DNA of 64,000 nucleotides from Norana najaformis (taxonomy: Eukaryota; Annelida; Clitellata; Crassiclitellata; Hormogastridae): NCBI GenBank assembly GCA_964023275.1, contig OZ029918.1, positions 36,239,063-36,303,062 on the forward strand. The letters are read 5' to 3'. The translations under genes and the position numbers were made by a program. The number at the start of each line of letters is the position of its first letter. Position 1 is the stretch's first letter. This document shows, piece after piece, positions 1-10,691 of the stretch. The notes under the pieces are model-generated. The model did not search any database and had not been told where the DNA came from. It saw nothing but the letters and a program-made list of their open reading frames with translations.

Positions 1-199
1 CGCTACAGAAACCCGAAACCCCTGAACATTTCATTTACATATTCACCTGGGATGCAAGGCTGGGTCAAGGTTCGTTTGGCCTCCAGTGGAACAATTGCGC
101 ATCCTTGAAAACTGGCAATGGTAAATGCTCCCTGAAAGAGCAGACGACACCATAATGTAATGTAATGTAGGTGAGACAGCGAGTAATGTTTATTAGTGA

Positions 200-300
200 A
201 GGCTCGCTGATCTGTTCGGTAGCGCGCTCGGTCTGTAATCCAACGATTGCAGGTTCGAACCTGTTGAGCGGACTCCGTTCAACGACTATGGACGAGTTTT
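200..300 (+). repeat. tRNA-derived SINE head
   Basis: An A-box-like TCGGTAGCGCGCTCGG (about 216-231) and a B-box GGTTCGAACCT (about 252-262) lie at the spacing of an internal pol III promoter. There is no pairing acceptor stem, so this is a SINE head and not a tRNA gene. Related heads occur at about 30425 and 30655. The remainder of 1-637 shows no coding region I can support. Confidence 0.55.
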
Positions 301-637
301 TTGTGGACTCCCATCCCTGTGATACCGGCGCAAGCTATGAACTAAACGGCAAGTCATACGACGCAGTGGGTCCATGTACAGGACTGTATGCGTGGGGGTG
401 AGCGGTTCCCCGCCCCTCTTGGTTGTATGGCTGCCCCTCTCAGACCAGATCTATGCATGGTGGACTGCCAGAAATTGGCGCCCCTCTGGAAATGCTCTTC
501 CCCCACGCATGCAATCCTGGAGCTCAAGGGGCGGAGAGTAGGAAATGAGCGCCTCCCCTACGTTTTCTACTATTAGACACGCGATCTTTACTCTACTTTA
601 CAGCATGACAAACAGCCACGATTTACAAGGTGTTTAC

Positions 638-1332
638 CGCATTGTGGTCCTCCGTGTAAATGACCTCGGTGTATTCGTTCGTGACAAAATAGTCCCTCAT
701 CCAGAACGCCCATCTGTTCCTTGGTAGATCGAGCTCGATCAAGAATTCCTCCTACAAAGATTGACGTGCAGAATAATTAATTATTTATTACATTACGCAT
801 TGAAAAATAACCAAAGTCGGTCACAGCTGCCACGCTGTCTCTCTGTCTCTGCCTGACTTTTGGATCTTGACCTGAAACCGAACCCTTTTGCCTATCGATT
901 TTGTTTTGACTGAGCACCTGTGAATAAGCTGGTCCCCGTGACGTGGCTTTCGTTGGGCGCTGTAGAAATCTTGGAATTACGATTACGATTACTAGGTGGA
1001 CTTAACAAACACTTGCAAAAGATTTACATAACTGGATCTCACCATGCAGCGTCGTCATAGCTGTGGTTTATATTGCGGTTCTTTTAACTGAACACCGTGT
1101 ATAAATGAACCTTTATACGGAGCCAGTTTCTACTGACCTCGAAGACTTCTTCGGAGCCACCTGCTGGCATTCCAGCAAATCGGCCGATCCAGGCCTGGAA
1201 ATGAGCTGGCCAGCAGCAAGACCTCGTCTTGGACCCAGGTGCCTCATCACCCGCCGCAGCTGAAGAGACGGTCAGGAAAATGAGGGCTGCTGAAACAAGA
1301 AGCATCATTTGAATCTTACGAGATCGTATCAT
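638..1332 (-). CDS. small secreted protein, ependymin-like start (5' exons only)
   Basis: Two minus-strand exons are supported. Exon 1 (1332-1138) encodes 65 residues: a hydrophobic signal peptide (about residues 1-27), then a Cys-Cys pair in SCCWPAHFQAWIG. It ends at a GAG|GTCAGT donor in phase 0. Exon 2 (751-638), after a TTTGTAG acceptor, continues in phase 0 with an acidic and aromatic stretch (DLPRNRWAFWMRDYF) and stops at a GCG|GTAAAC donor; without that splice the frame closes a few codons later. Ependymin-related (EPDR1) proteins begin with a signal peptide and a C-C-x-P-x-x-[FW]-[QE] motif followed by a region rich in N-x-R, which is the basis for the suggestion. Further exons would lie left of the window. 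The exons look real; the family is tentative. Confidence 0.4.
835..995 (+). repeat. SINE-like repeat family S1 (ATTACG tail)
   Basis: Copy of a dispersed repeat with the core TTTTGTTTTGACTGAGCACC, then CTTTCGTTGGGCGCTGTAGA, ending in short ATTACG repeats. The same unit recurs at about 3000, 4745, 12770, 21495, 39900, 50325, 56700 and 58240 in both orientations. Confidence 0.75.
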
Positions 1333-1674
1333 TAATAGACGCGAGGAGAGAATCGATCTGGCAAATATAAACGTTCAGGTAATCCACCCTAAGGTAACCA
1401 ACTCAGTTCAGGTAATCAACTCGAAGCAGGTAACCAACAGTCTATTGATGCGTGAACAGTCATCACACGTGGCAATTCGCGATTCGACTGCCACGCATGA
1501 CAACCGATATGTAACGACAGGAAATGATACAAAGAAGTATTCGGTTGCGGAAACTCAATTGATAAAGGCTTCTTATCTACAGCGCGTTGATAAGGCTTAT
1601 CTGCTGGGCGCTGTGAGTTAATTGTCAAGAGAATAGCAGCAGGTGATTCAAGATGTTCTTTCGAAAGAGAGAAG

Positions 1675-2030
1675 CTTCCGATGGAAAAATGATGACGAAT
1701 AGGTTAACATCGTCTTCGTAATCACAGTCGTCGTCGTCGATATCATAGTCATCATTATCATCATCGTCATCATTAGCATCATGCTTCTGTTGTTGAATTT
1801 GAAACATTCAATGTATTTAATCTTTATTTGAAATAGGTCAACAGCAATAAACCTCTAATAGGCTGAGCAACAGATCCGCAGTAAATGTGTGTCCGGAAAC
1901 TCAGTGGAGTATATATTATGTAAGATGTCCTTAAGCATAAGTCCGGAATATGTATCACTGATGTATCATCATCAATCATCACCCTGATATCATCATGACT
2001 ATCATCAGATTCATCATGAGATCATCAGAC
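1675..2030. repeat. ATC/GAT trinucleotide-rich stretch
   Basis: Interrupted runs of TCATCA and TCGTCG occur at about 1675-1790 and again at 1965-2030. The Asp-rich reading frame across them is an effect of the repeat and is not annotated as a gene. Confidence 0.7.
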
Positions 2031-2059
2031 CTACTAGCTTAGTTAGCTGCATCGGTAAG

Positions 2060-2280
2060 TGCGTATGCCAAGGAGCCTCTGTGCGTGAGGATCCCATGTT
2101 CGCGTCCCGGTTGTGGTTTATTTCAGAGATTTAAATCTCGGGCTAGTACGGCCGTGCACGTGACCTTAAATGGCGTGGCGCCCATTCAAACAGGCAGCGG
2201 TGGTGAAGGATCTCACCCGATAAATTCATTGCAAAATGAGCAGGGTCGAGGCCAACGGTCGCTATATTAAACCTATACAT
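2060..2280 (+). repeat. dispersed SINE-like repeat, family S5
   Basis: The block contains a pol III B-box-like GTTCGCGTCCCGG and ends GGTCGCTATATTAAACC. A reverse-orientation copy lies at about 48475-48570 (TATAGTGACCGCATGGCC), and a fragment lies at about 61190-61240. Confidence 0.5.
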
Positions 2281-2284
2281 TTAC

Positions 2285-2415
2285 ATTTTAATGGACGAAA
2301 AACTCCGCCACTGCCTTGTTTGGGGTAGTGCCAGTGCCAAGCCTGGATAAAGGAGGAGGGAGACGGCAACGGCCTTAGATGCCATAAGCTGTCGTTAAAC
2401 TGAGGAACTACTACT
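2285..2415 (-). repeat. dispersed repeat family S3
   Basis: Reverse-orientation copy of a repeat whose core reads CCTCCTTTATCCAGGCTTGG in the other orientation, flanked by a conserved TTTAACGACATCTTATGGC-type end. Other copies lie at about 27985, 31745-32345 (plus) and 38000-39200 (minus). Confidence 0.65.
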
Positions 2416-2793
2416 AATGGACGAAATTTATAGCAACCCGTTGTTTCTAGAAGATGCTGAACGAAACGGATCCGGGCACAAAGCATTGATCTTCAATTTC
2501 CCATAATCCAACGGGTAATTTTTTAACAATCGATTTACGGTTAAGCTGAGACCAGACTAAAAAACGTTGCCTGGTTACGCAACAATCAGTCGACTGGACT
2601 TTAACAAAATTATCGTAGAGGTATCTGAGAGAAGATAATTGTTGGTTGAGTTGAGTCACCGTAAAAGGATTCTGTTGGTACAACGTGTGTATAGGCCTAA
2701 TACGTTGGGTTACAGGTGGGGCGCTAACTGTAATTCGCTCACTCCTAAACGTCGGCAGCTGATCAAATATCGAAAGAAGCTGACGGTATAATA

Positions 2794-4148
2794 ATGGATG
2801 TCCGTAACTTACGTTTGCTGTTTGTCCTCGGACTCATCTGTACAGCTCTGGGCAAGGAGGACAAATGTAAATGTAAGTCTTTGAAATGCATAGTGGTTTT
2901 TTAAAATTAATTATAGTCCAGTTATTCTCTTCATCACACGAACTCACCAGCACTTCCCATTTTTCGGTTTCTGCGCTGGTCTTTCATTCAAGACTGTTTT
3001 CCAGAAATCTTATCCTGATTCTTCCTCTTCCTCTTATCTCTTCTCGCTTCAGTTTCAAACACCATCCACCGTAGCCGTCCGTCTGTATAACTGCCTGACT
3101 CCTCGATCTTGACCTGGAACCGACCCCTTTTGCCTATCAATTTTGTTTTGACTGAGCGTCTGTGAATAAGCTGGTTCCCGCGACTTAACTTTCATTCGGC
3201 GCTGTAGAAACCTCGAGATTACGATTACGATTTCGATTCAGGAAAAGGATAATATAGCGCCCTTCTAAAACACGGGCGAATAGAAGAGTTTTACAAAGGG
3301 ATGAATGAAGTCAGGCCGGAGTTCAAATTGACGACAAAATTGGCAACCTTCATGCAATCATCGACAATTGTTTCTTCTTTGTTTTTCTCACTTTCGCACT
3401 TAACTTTTCTCCAGTGAGGAAACTGGCCGACCAATCTGTCCCTGACTTACCAACCCTATAAATTATTCTGATCTCCAGTGCCGTAGATATGGATTTTCAT
3501 TCGACAGATCCGTTGATTATAATCTTTTCGGCTCTTAATGTGTCCTAAAATACTTTTCTCACGCATATGTATTTATGTATGTATGAACGTATGTATGTAT
3601 GTATCATGAATGCATGTATATATGTGTATGTATGTATTTATGCATATAAGTATGTATGCATGTGTATATGTATTTGTATATGTATGTATGCATGTATGTA
3701 TGTGTTTGTATTTGTATATGTATGTATGCATGTATGTATTTATTTATTTATGTATGTATCTATGTATGCATAGTTATGTAGCCTATGTATGTACGTGTTT
3801 ATGTGTTTGTGTATCTATTATTTATTTACTTACTAATATTTAACTGCAGGTTCCTCCGCGGAGATTGCCGCCATGGCCGGCGCTGGAGCCCTGATTACTC
3901 TTGCTGCAGCTCCGTTTGTCATCGCAGCGGCTGGATTCACATCGTCTGGCATAACAGCCGGTAGCTTGGCTTCCTGGTTGATGTCTGTAACGGCTGTTGC
4001 AGAAGGTGGAGGCGTGGCAACCGGAGGAATCGTAGCAGTTCTACAGTCTGCCGGTGCAGCCGGAGTTGGCATTCTGGGAAAGGCTGCTTTGGCGGCGACT
4101 GGAGGAACAGCTTTAGCTGCTGCCTGCAGCAAAATTAAGTGCGGATAA
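2794..4148 (+). CDS. ISG12/IFI6-like secreted protein, array copy A
   Basis: Exons 2794-2872 and 3850-4148 join in phase 1 (donor GTAAGT, acceptor ACTGCAG) to give 125 residues. Residues 1-20 are a signal peptide (hydrophobic core LLFVLGLICTAL). The mature part starts KEDKCKC and then runs through a Gly/Ala-rich hydrophobic domain with the family patterns AAAGFTSSGI, ASWLMS and GGIVAVLQSAGAAGVG. Four Cys (25, 27, 119, 124) bracket the domain. ISG12/FAM14 proteins are small, membrane-associated and interferon-induced in vertebrates; human IFI6 also has a signal peptide and the same core. The cell compartment and function here are inferred. A shared AATAAA lies at 4699-4704. A plausible internal ATG opens exon 2 (3873), but the spliced start gives the signal peptide and is conserved in copies B and D. 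Confidence 0.85.
3000..3240 (+). repeat. S1 SINE-like repeat in ISG12 copy A intron
   Basis: Near full-length S1 unit ending GATTACGATTACGATTTCG. The same unit sits at the matching place in the copy C intron (12770-12990) and is absent from the copy D intron. Confidence 0.75.
3565..3830. repeat. ATGT/TGTA tetranucleotide microsatellite
   Basis: Imperfect ATGT repeat just before the exon 2 acceptor of copy A. Equivalent tracts stand before exon 2 in copies C (13440-13555) and D (20265-20480), so the tract predates those duplications. Confidence 0.85.
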
Positions 4149-5490
4149 ACTGAATGCGATTATAGGTGGAGACTTCCTTCTACTGATTCAGACTATGCAT
4201 GCCAACCGAAATCACACTATCGCATGCATGTTTCTTTCTCCCATTTGACTTTCAACCACCTGTTCTATTACCTAATACATCACATTTGTCCATAGGTCTC
4301 CTTCCACTGGTTCAGACATTTATTAGATTAGCATATCAGACATCAGACTGGAGTAAGAAGCAGAACTTATGTATTTCTAACGTTAAGATGCCCAAGTTAT
4401 AATCGTCACTAATCTTAGAAGCATGAAATGAACCCCTAATTCCTTTGAATATTGGCTTTGCAGGCCTGTCTGTTAATTTGAACACACGGTAGCTGGAACT
4501 TTATTTAGGCGATAATGACATTCACATTCACTTGTTCTCGCAAAGAAAATATTCTTCGTATATCCACATTAAAGTCTCCTCGTCGACCGTACAAACTGTC
4601 GGATAGCAATTTTAATTCCAGTCTCATTATAGGCCGAATAATTATAGCTATCTGCTTGACTTCGAATTTAGAGAACAACTGACGACTTATATTTGATAAA
4701 TAAATTCGTGCTACTTTCGTTTGTGTTTAATAAGAGAAAGTTATATGAGAATTGTAATCGCAAAACCGAGATTTCTACAGCGCCCAACGAAAGCTAAATG
4801 GCGGGAACCAGCTTATTCACAGACTCTTGGTCAAAACAAAATCAACAGGCGGGAAGGGTTCGGTTTCAGGTGAAGTTTCGAGTCGGGCAGGTAGACAGTC
4901 GGACGACTATGGTGGATGGTGTTTGCAAGTGAATCAGATAGTGAGGTAAGGGGAAGAGGCAGGATAGCACTCCTCTTTCACAAATCTGAGATGCGGGCAG
5001 TAGGTAGCTGGCCGGGGAATACTGGGGCCCGGACCCCCACCAAGAAACCTTCACGTATCGGATAGATCCGATGTTTCAGGTGTACACCCGTCCTCTGATC
5101 GATGACTGTTGACTTCGTCGATGGATACGAGAATCATACCGCATGCAGCAGCCTATGAAGCCCAAATGTGTTCAGTTTCATACTAACTGCTTTAAACTGC
5201 GTTGATCCCTAATGTGGGAGCTCACGACGCTCCTCAGACCCCCTATAGTAGTTAGGGGGTTCACGTCTTCGGCTCCTACAGTCCCAAACTCCCTCATCTT
5301 TTATCCAGGTGCTGAACCCAATTGCTAAAAATTTATCCTACGACGTTGGAAACCGTAAAGACGTGTAAGTCAAAGATTTTTAGTGCCAGATTTTTAAATT
5401 TCAGAAGTTTTTTAATATGACAGTACTGTTTTATTATACACATTTTCTATATGAATTAGAAGATATCCAGATAAAAAAATCCAGTACAGG
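4149..5490 (+). repeat. duplicated downstream block of ISG12 copy A
   Basis: 3' flank shared with copy D (20879-22150) and in part with copy C (17877-18290). It holds the AATAAA signal, a minus-oriented S1 repeat (about 4745-5000) and a matched end with ACGTTGGAAACCGTAAAGACG. No coding region was recognised in it. Confidence 0.7.
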
Positions 5491-5738
5491 ATTATTAATC
5501 GTTATTTGGAGTTTCCGCACAAAGAGTTCTTAAATCAGCGCTAGTATGTCCAGTGCATATGTATCCGTAAGGTATACACACGACGGACGAACAATGACAG
5601 TTACCATCGGCTCAGCCAGCATGGGTTGGACACCATAGAGACCGAAAAACAAAAGCAGTTCATACGTTTTTATATTCATAGTCCTATATATACTTCTCAA
5701 CCCTATTCATATTTCCAATATAGGTAATGCACAGATAA

Positions 5739-6024
5739 TACCATCCGGGTCGTCAGTCGCTTGGCTCTTCATCCCGAGGAGGTTTACAGGTTCCTCGCTG
5801 TGGCACATCAGCACGACAACACCGTGCATTGTCTTGCATGGGTCTTTCCCTGTGGAATAGTCTTCCTATAAACATTCGTTCTATTTCTGTGAATTTGTCC
5901 CAAGAAACATTCTCTTCGTTAGTCAAGACTTACTTGTTTAAATTAACTGGGCAGCCATGTACACAGCGCTTTTGAGAGGTTCTTAAAATGCGCTATATAA
6001 AAGATTAGATACATACATACATAC
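5739..6024 (+). mobile_element. truncated LINE 3' end
   Basis: The insert encodes the C-terminus typical of non-LTR reverse-transcriptase proteins (LWNSLPINIRS, then SLVKTYLFKL), followed by GCGCTATATAAAAG and a CATA repeat tail. The duplicated block at 11100-11160, upstream of copy C, reads through this point without it, so the insertion followed the duplication. Confidence 0.7.
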
Positions 6025-6509
6025 AATATAATAATGGTTCATGTTACACCTATCTGTATACATGGTTGCTCAGACTTTGTATATACGTCTCGAATGGCAT
6101 TCCAGTTTATGTTGTTTAAAAAATAAATCTGTATGTTGTATGTATGTGCCTACTTAATATCAGGCCATAACGTTGCGTAACTGGTGCTGAAGTTCAAGTA
6201 CAAGTTTGTTGTTAGGCAAATAATGCTCAACTAATAGAAATGTCATCATTTATAGGCATTGGGTGACCATAATCGTTAAAGCACGAGCGTGGTGGGTAAT
6301 AACTGAGATATTGAAACCGATCAGTATAGAAATCAGTCTAATATGCCTATGATGAATTCTCCAAGATGGAGAATTTTAAGTCAGATTTATGCAACAAATA
6401 TAGCTTTAACTCCAAGTTTTCAAGGGCTTTTAAATGGCCAACCTTTCTGAAAAATCAAGTGCAAAATTTAAAAAAATTCTTCCAAACTGTTGAAAAGGAA
6501 GAGAAGAAT

Positions 6510-7200
6510 GCTGCTGGTGTTTAATTTTTTAGCCCCAAAGACAAATCTTGCGTTTTGAGAAAACAAAAGTCAAAAGGCGATCCCTACAACAAACGGCGTC
6601 GAATGAGCCTTAGTACAAAAAATGAGTATAGGCTACTGGTCGGTTGGCGAGCCTGAAAAGTATAATTATAGCTAAGCAAAAACAAAGTACAACGTGTGCA
6701 TAGGCCGAACATGTTGGGTGTCGATAGGGCGCCACCGGTAATTAGCTCGCTCCTAAACGCTTTAAAGGGCGAGACTTTGACAGCTTATCCAATCGCCATG
6801 TCTATGGAAATTTAAGTCAATTGATGTATGTTTCGGATACACAAAGGCTCCAAAAATCCCGGTTTTTACAACTTTCTTTTCTGTAAGCCATTAAGTTTCG
6901 GTTTTGGGAAAACGTGGAGATGTAGTTTCATTATTAGCCATCGCAGACTTCTGCGGCATTGTTTCTTGTATCAAGTAGTCCTGATATCGATTGAGTGATT
7001 TACCCAAGCTTATCGCAAACTGTTGTCAGCTAAATTCAACGAACAGTGAACTACTTTCAAGCCATTAAGTTTGATTTATGGAATTGCATTTCAAGGTGCA
7101 TGAAAGCAGGTATCGTAAGTTGAGTCCTCACAAGAGAATTCTGTTGGATTTGAGTTGGTATTCGCGACAAGAAGAGACGTAAGAAGCTGACGGTATAACA
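6510..7200 (+). promoter_or_regulatory. conserved upstream block of ISG12 copy B
   Basis: About 690 bases before the start codon are repeated upstream of copy C (11650-12296) and copy D (18930-19593). Shared stretches include TTTTGAGAAAACAAAA, CTACAACAAACGGCG, TGTTTCGGATACACAAAGGC and the leader AAGAAGCTGACG. Copy A keeps only a shortened, rearranged version (2640-2793). The promoter role is inferred from position and repetition. I see no canonical GAAANNGAAA interferon-response element. Confidence 0.45.
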
Positions 7201-8432
7201 ATGGATACCCGTAACTTACGTCTGCTGTTTGTCCTCGGACTCCTCTGTACAGCTCTGGCGAAGGAGGACGAATGCGAATGTAAGTCTCTGAAATGCATAG
7301 CGATTTCTTAAGTAATTATAGTGCCAGCACTTATTCTGTTAACATATTGTGCAAAATTAAAAGAAAGTGAATTGCAAACACTGGCGATACATGTAGACAT
7401 TAGTCGTACGTTTATACGATCTTTGATTTTCCTTGTTTTCTTCTTTCCTTTTATTGTTTTAGCTTAATTTTAATTTTCAAGATTTCAGCACGTTAATTTC
7501 GTTTCTCAAGAATGTAGGCACTTATGCATGTATATTAATTAGCAGCACTTTAATTATTGCCTTGCAATTACACCTCTTCTGAAAAGCTAAATCATGACCA
7601 TCAGATGCGTCATTATGAGACATCGGATTGTTGTTATAGCGTCGGCGTAACGAATGTCTTTCGTTCCTGCACATAGGTCTCTCTACCAACCAACCGTTTT
7701 AGACTTCCTCTTATTGAAGATGCATTTTCCACAAGCATTTCCCCAGTGTCAAAAGACCTTTCGCCAACTGTTGTCTGAGAACAAGCCATTATTCTTAGCC
7801 CTTGTTACTACCACTACCACTACTACCACTACCACTACTATTACTACCACTACTACTATTACTACTACCACTACTACTACTACTACTACTAATAATAATA
7901 ATAATAATAATTAATGATAATAATAATAACAACAACAACAATAAAAATAATAACAACAACAACAATAATAATAAAAAGTAACTTCTATTGCCCCGGTGTT
8001 TAATGCACAAGGTATAGACCGATGGAGCACCAAAGCCAAGCCGCAATCAGGTCAATATAGGCCTACACGTCGTGTCTTCGTTTTGCAGGTTCTTGGACCG
8101 AACTCGCGATATTCTCGACAATCAGTGCAGCTTCAGCAGTTGGTGCAGCTGCTGTGACTCCAGCCATCCTGGGTTTCACGGCAGCTGGCATAGCACCCGA
8201 CAGCTTCGCTTCCTGGATGATGTCGACTACAGCAATAGCCAACGGCGGTGGAGTGGCCTCCGGTGGCATAGTAGCCACCCTGCAGTCGATTGGGGCTGCA
8301 GGGCTTGGAACCGGAACAATGACAGGAGTTGGATCAGCAGCTGCTGCGACTGTTGCTGCTGCCTGCAAAACGGTGAAATGTTCATCGAGAAAAGGTAAGC
8401 GATTAAATGTTCCTGGGCAAAGCCTTAGATAA
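7201..8432 (+). CDS. ISG12/IFI6-like secreted protein, array copy B (divergent)
   Basis: Exons 7201-7279 and 8089-8432 join in phase 1, giving 140 residues. The signal peptide matches copies A and D, but the domain is more IFI6-like ([35 protein letters not shown]). Cys 25, 27, 119 and 124 are kept. The C-terminus is longer, with a basic run SSRKGKR. That run is encoded across a perfect-looking donor (AAAAG|GTAAGC, about 8395), so the tail may instead be intron and a third exon may exist. The intron carries an ACT/AAT microsatellite (7800-7975). A DNA transposon begins 110 bases downstream. Confidence 0.8.
7800..7975. repeat. ACT and AAT/AAC trinucleotide microsatellite
   Basis: Run of ACT/TTACTACC units passing into AATAAT and AACAAC within the copy B intron. 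It produces spurious Thr, Asn and Ser frames. Confidence 0.9.
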
Positions 8433-8845
8433 TCGAAAATTGTACGGTCATCTTAAAGCTTTCTAACCCCAAAATGCCAGTCTAGAAAAATTAAATGTTT
8501 AAACGACAATTACAGTACAGCAAATGACTATGCATAGAATTACACTGGTCAACATAGAAATCGTTACTGACTGGAAAAGGCCCTAATGTGTAGCATCTTG
8601 GTGTGCTGAACACGAATATAACCATAAAAAAATTTTATTGGCTCTCGTTTTGAAAATATTTCATATAGTTCATTTTTTATGTTTCACCATGTAAATTTAT
8701 GCAGTAGGACTGCGACAATAATCCTAAATAAGTCTAGAATGATGTAATATTCCACCTCATTGCATAATCCCATCATGGACACATCATGCACAGTTGATTA
8801 CGTCATTTTCTGATGCAATGTAAAACTACAGCCAGTCGGCTGCTG

Positions 8846-8880
8846 ACGTAAGATGACGTCAGCAGTGTACTATATAAAGC
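8846..8880 (+). promoter_or_regulatory. transposon promoter: CRE-like site and TATA box
   Basis: A perfect TGACGTCA (8854-8861), preceded by TGACGTAAG, stands 10 bases before TATATAAAG (8871-8879). The transposase ATG follows at 8994. The same arrangement occurs in copy 2 (TGACGTCA 33491-33498). CRE sites are bound by CREB/ATF factors; their use here is inferred. Confidence 0.6.
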
Positions 8881-8993
8881 GAGTCGGAACGGTTGAGCAT
8901 TTACAATATTACAGACTTTGTGCGAGACAGTTTAAGTTACTGTTTTATAAAACTATTATAACTTTATCCATTTAGATACAATACAGAACAGTA

Positions 8994-10691
8994 ATGCCTC
9001 GGAAGTGCGTAAATACTGTGGACAACTTTTGTTACATTTGTGGGGAAGTGACATTTGCCAACCAGAAGAAAAGTATCACTTATCAAGTCAAGAAGGCATA
9101 TCATGCTTACTTCGAATGCAAGGTTGGTGACCAAGACAAGCCATGGGCCCCGCATATATGCTGTGCTACATGTACAACACAGCTTTCACAGTGGTTGAAT
9201 GGCAAAAGACCATCAATGCCGTTTGCAGTTCCCATGGTGTGGAGAGAGCAAAGCAACCACGTAGATGACTGTTACTTCTGCTTGGTTCCTCCTCTTTCCG
9301 GTGGAATAACGAAGCAAAAGAGGTCGACAATAGTCTACCCAAACATTCCGTCAGCATTGAGACCAGTTCCACATGGTGATGGACTTCCTATTCCAGAACC
9401 TCCAGCAGAATATATTTTCCTTGATTCATCTGATGAGGACAAGGGTGAGCCGACATGTTCTTCTCCTGGTCCGTCAGCGTGCAGTGATCCCGATTTTCAC
9501 TGTGGTGCATCATCAACCCCACACAGAATAACACAGGAAGAACTAAATGACCTTGTTCGTGATTTGGACTTATCCAAAAACAAGGCAGAATTGCTAGGAT
9601 CAAGACTCCAACAATGGAATCTTCTAGAAGAAGATGTCACAATTACTTCATATAGAAAGCGCCATCAGCAGTTGGAACCTTTCTTTATGAAGGAAGGTAA
9701 TCTGGTATTCTGTTCCAATATTGACGACCTCATGAATGCCTTACAGATCACTCATGACCCACAAGAATGGAGACTCTTTGTAGACTCTTCAACACTGAGT
9801 CTTAAGGCTGTGCTTTTGCACAATGGAAACCGTCTTCCATCTATTCCATTAGCGCATGCTGTCCACATGAAAGAGACATACGATAACCTAAAACAGCTAC
9901 TGCATTCCATTGACTATAACAGGTACAAATGGCACCTGTGTGGTGATTTGAAGGTAGTTGCCATTTTAATGGGACTGCAGCAAGGATATACAAAATATAT
10001 GTGTTTCTTGTGTGAGTGGGATAGCCGAGCAAGAGAGTTGCACTACGTGCGGAAGGAATGGACTCCCAGACAAAACATGGCAGTTGGACAGAAGAATATC
10101 CAGCACCCAGCTCTGGTCGAGGCTCACAAAATCCTACTACCACCCCTTCACATCAAACTAGGTATGGTGAAGAACTTCGTGAAAGCCATGGACCGCACTT
10201 CGCCAGCTTTCCGATACCTGCATGAAAAATTCCCTCTACTCAGCGAAGCAAAGATTAAAGAGGGAGTTTTTGTGGGTCCTCAGATTAGAGAACTCTTCAA
10301 AGATGACCGCTTCAACAACTTGCTGGAGGGTGATGCGAAACAAGCATGGAATGCTTTTCGTCTAGTGTCTACAGACTTTCTGGGGAATGTTAGGGCAGAA
10401 AACTACAAGGAACTAGTAGAAGACATGCTCAAGCAGTACCAGAAATTTCGCTGCAATATGTCTCTGAAGATGCATTTCCTTCATTCCCATCTGGATTTCT
10501 TCCCTGACAACTGTGGTATGGTTAGTGACGAACATGGCGAACGTTTTCATCAAGATATCGCAACAATGGAGCAAAGGTACCAGGGAAAATGGTCCACTAC
10601 AATGTTGGCTGACTACTGCTGGACACTCCGCAGAGATGCTCCCGAACAGTTGTACAAGAGACAGGCAAAAAATCTAAGAACTAGTCTATGA
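8994..10691 (+). CDS. transposase of the CACTG-ended transposon (intact)
   Basis: A single exon encodes 565 residues and fills the element. The N-terminus is Cys-rich and likely zinc-binding: C13-x2-C16, C42, C56/C57/C60 and HVDDCYFC (C93, C96). An acidic linker follows (residues 140-175). The core has WRLFVDSS (D264), CGDLKVVAILMG (D318), CFLCEWDSR (C337, C340), PPLHIKLG (H386) and SDEHGERFHQD (E513, E516). D264, D318 and one of the late Glu residues form a plausible DDE catalytic set. I recognise it as a repetitive transposase-type protein of animal genomes, but the superfamily (CMC) is inferred from the ends. The start is the first ATG after the TATA box. The second copy (33630-35315) lacks four residues next to D318. 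Confidence 0.8.
   Translation: MPRKCVNTVDNFCYICGEVTFANQKKSITYQVKKAYHAYFECKVGDQDKPWAPHICCATCTTQLSQWLNGKRPSMPFAVPMVWREQSNHVDDCYFCLVPPLSGGITKQKRSTIVYPNIPSALRPVPHGDGLPIPEPPAEYIFLDSSDEDKGEPTCSSPGPSACSDPDFHCGASSTPHRITQEELNDLVRDLDLSKNKAELLGSRLQQWNLLEEDVTITSYRKRHQQLEPFFMKEGNLVFCSNIDDLMNALQITHDPQEWRLFVDSSTLSLKAVLLHNGNRLPSIPLAHAVHMKETYDNLKQLLHSIDYNRYKWHLCGDLKVVAILMGLQQGYTKYMCFLCEWDSRARELHYVRKEWTPRQNMAVGQKNIQHPALVEAHKILLPPLHIKLGMVKNFVKAMDRTSPAFRYLHEKFPLLSEAKIKEGVFVGPQIRELFKDDRFNNLLEGDAKQAWNAFRLVSTDFLGNVRAENYKELVEDMLKQYQKFRCNMSLKMHFLHSHLDFFPDNCGMVSDEHGERFHQDIATMEQRYQGKWSTTMLADYCWTLRRDAPEQLYKRQAKNLRTSL

Noticed and set aside
3567..3843. Tyr/Met/Cys-rich frames
   Set aside because: Products of the ATGT microsatellite in the copy A intron.
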